From Euprymna scolopes (Eukaryota; Mollusca; Cephalopoda; Sepiida; Sepiolidae), in assembly GCA_024364805.1 (NCBI GenBank), contig CM044511.1:42883941-42904330 (forward strand): DNA of 20,390 nucleotides, given 5' to 3'. Below are positions 18,970-20,390 of the stretch, piece by piece. Positions within the stretch are counted from its first letter, which is position 1, and every line of letters starts with the position of its first letter. The notes under the pieces are model-generated. The model ran no database searches, was not told the origin of the DNA, and was given only the letters and a program-made list of their open reading frames with translations. A program made the position numbers and the translations under genes.

Positions 18970-19520
18970 GTCACCAATCTTCGTCTGTCTGCATCTCCCC
19001 GACCTAAGCTGTCTGCTAACTTTAAACAACATGCCTCCCTGATTTCTGGATCACATTTAATAATCCCTGATTGACTTTGGAGGTCGCTTGACCTACTTGG
19101 TCTTTGAGGTGTCTCGCAATCCTCCCGCTGCACATCGTTTGCCACCTTCTCATTTTCCACTGGCCTGATATCAGGAATATGTCTCGGTACTCCATCTACC
19201 ATGTTGTTGCTGGTATTATTCCCAGTTATGCGCCCTCTGCTCGATCCTGTGGTACATCGCGCTCCTGGGGTCTTAACCCATACTCCATCATCGAGTTTGA
19301 TGGTCCCCGGTGTCCCCGTCTCTCTGCTTGAAGGCTCAACCTTAGGGTGTCTCCAAGATTATTTGATTATTGACAAATGTGGAACTGCCCCTTGATTTTG
19401 CCCCGATCTAGGTGACATGTACCAAGAGACCGCTTGCTCAGGCGAGTTGTTCCCTCTCTCTTCCACTGCCTTTATTGTCCGATGTAACCTCTTTCTCTCT
19501 CTCTCTCTCGAGAAGATAGT
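18970..19520 (-). pseudogene. Ty3/gypsy fossil: integrase C-terminal end
   Basis: Minus-strand blocks occur in family order. AVSWYMSPRSGQNQ (about 19395-19440) resembles the EAxFWYNxxPRxGQ segment of gypsy integrase. KVEPSS (about 19330) is next, then DDGVWVKTP (about 19270-19300) corresponding to GDxVWVKPP, and VDGVPRHIPDIRP (about 19160-19200), the GPY/F exit. This is the same module as at 15911-15955 but clearly a different family by sequence and orientation. It is broken; no gag, RT or paired LTR of this family was recognised in the window. Confidence 0.75.
19490..19510. repeat. Short (CT)n microsatellite
   Basis: CTTTCTCTCTCTCTCTCTCG, about 20 bp, at the right edge of the gypsy fragment. 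Confidence 0.85.
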
Positions 19521-19529
19521 TAAGGACAC

Positions 19530-20010
19530 CTTTTTATCTAGAAATCTCGGCTGGTGCAGACTAGTTATCTCTTAGGTAGTTACATGAAATCTGGTATGCT
19601 GAAAGCGAATATCGAAGAAGCAGACAGGAAGAAAGGCACACTCATGTACTCAATCTACAGACGCTTAATTTCACAGAGTTATGTACAAATGTTTTTACAG
19701 ATCTCATTCAGTTTTTTAACGGTCTCCAATCTCTTCACAGACAGCGACAGACGGTTGGATGAGGAAGGGGGAGGGGTCACGTCTCTATACGGTCTGTTAT
19801 TCTCGAACTCCACAAGCAATCTGCTTAAACTCAGCTCCCAACTCTATTAAGCTGACTAATTTTCGCACGACAGTCGTATATATAGTAAGGTATGTAGATG
19901 GGTGGAAATTCCCCCAGCCAATAAGATCTCTCCACGAAATCGGAGGCACCTGGTCCCTGGGTGGGCACAATTCCCACACCTGAAACCTGAATTACTAATT
20001 CTCACGATTT
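19530..20010 (-). other. Unassigned, possibly LTR-like segment
   Basis: This GC-richer segment abuts the gypsy pol fragment on the upstream side of the minus strand. On that strand it carries a TATA-like CTATATATACGAC (about 19872-19884) preceded by ATTGGCTGGGGG (a CCAAT-box-like element in reverse, about 19912-19923). That would suit an LTR promoter. It has no second copy in the window and no defined ends. The 98-codon plus-strand frame (19554-19850) shows no recognisable domain. Confidence 0.25.
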
Positions 20011-20160
20011 CCAAAGTCAGATGTCAATTCGGACATCCGACCTGGAGTTCATTTAAGGCCAGACAATGTTATAAGGGAAATTTCCTGTCATCAACTTTTA
20101 GCCGTAAAAATATATTTCGATGGTTTCAAACGATATCTATTTTGACATGAAATAATATGC

Positions 20161-20219
<59 letters not shown>

Positions 20220-20390
20220 AATTCTCTATCTTACATATTTGGATTATCTGGCGCACCCGGGAAAAAAAAGCTATTTCAGCGTAGTTCTAACGCTCCTCAA
20301 TGGGGGATTACGTAATAATCGCCCCATTAGACTAGATTGCTTCGAAGAACTAATGGAGTCTAGTTCCTTAACAGACAACTCTATCTTTTT
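20011..20390. other. Unassigned right edge
   Basis: AT-rich sequence around a microsatellite, then moderately GC sequence to the window end. No gene or element motif is recognised. Confidence 0.4.
20153..20217. repeat. (AT)n microsatellite
   Basis: About 65 bp of AT dinucleotide with single C or G interruptions near its left end (GCATATA, TACATA). Confidence 0.93.

Noticed and set aside
18807-19202. 131-codon minus-strand frame as a host gene
   Set aside because: Its first residues (VDGVPRHIPDIRP) are the end of a Ty3/gypsy integrase, and the remainder has no known domain.
1-20390. CRISPR array, operon or prokaryotic gene cluster
   Set aside because: No regularly spaced direct repeats, no run of long frames, and the content (LINE, Ty3, Tc1/mariner, microsatellites) is that of an animal genome.

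Overview
The window looks like a gene-poor, AT-rich stretch of an animal genome, and almost everything recognisable in it is a decayed transposable element. There is no long open reading frame, no convincing host exon and no RNA gene. The element mix (Ty3/gypsy relics, a Tx1-like LINE, a Tc1/mariner relic, retroposon ends with (ATT)n tails, and (AT)n, (GA)n and (GT)n microsatellites) suggests an invertebrate metazoan. A mollusc, perhaps a cephalopod, is my best guess. That rests on remembered resemblance of several repeats and is not proven by the sequence.

Layout, left to right. 1-775 (minus): piece of a non-LTR retrotransposon ORF. 843-975 and 2187-2319 (plus): two copies of one retroposon 3' end, the second with an (ATT)n tail. 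About 1230-1620 (minus): possible solo LTR. 2543-2626: long (ATT)n microsatellite. 3631-4475: an approximately 845-bp dispersed retroposon-like repeat. 4476-6900: AT-rich, nothing coding recognised, with a 30-bp tandem duplication and small hairpins. 7099-11100 (minus): one old Ty3/gypsy element in which gag, protease, RT, RNase H and integrase-end traces follow in canonical order. 11400-13030 (minus): an old Tx1/L1-clade LINE with a YADD reverse-transcriptase box and conserved C-terminal region. 13030-15031: mostly unassigned. 15032-16644 (plus): a short LTR element with two complete, diverged LTRs and gag-like and pol-end sequence between them. 17390-18345 (plus): a Tc1/mariner transposase pseudogene. 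About 18970-19520 (minus): the integrase end of another Ty3/gypsy element. 19530-20390: unassigned, with an LTR-like stretch and an (AT)n run.

The elements do not act together; they are layers of insertion. The Ty3 relic and the Tx1-like LINE lie in the same orientation and nearly abut. The short LTR element is dated by its own LTRs, which by eye agree at about four positions in five, so it is old. A (GA)n tract grew inside only one of its two LTRs after insertion. I found no sign of a new functional system. The main result is that most of the apparently empty middle of the window can be explained by faint but ordered protein motifs of retroelements.
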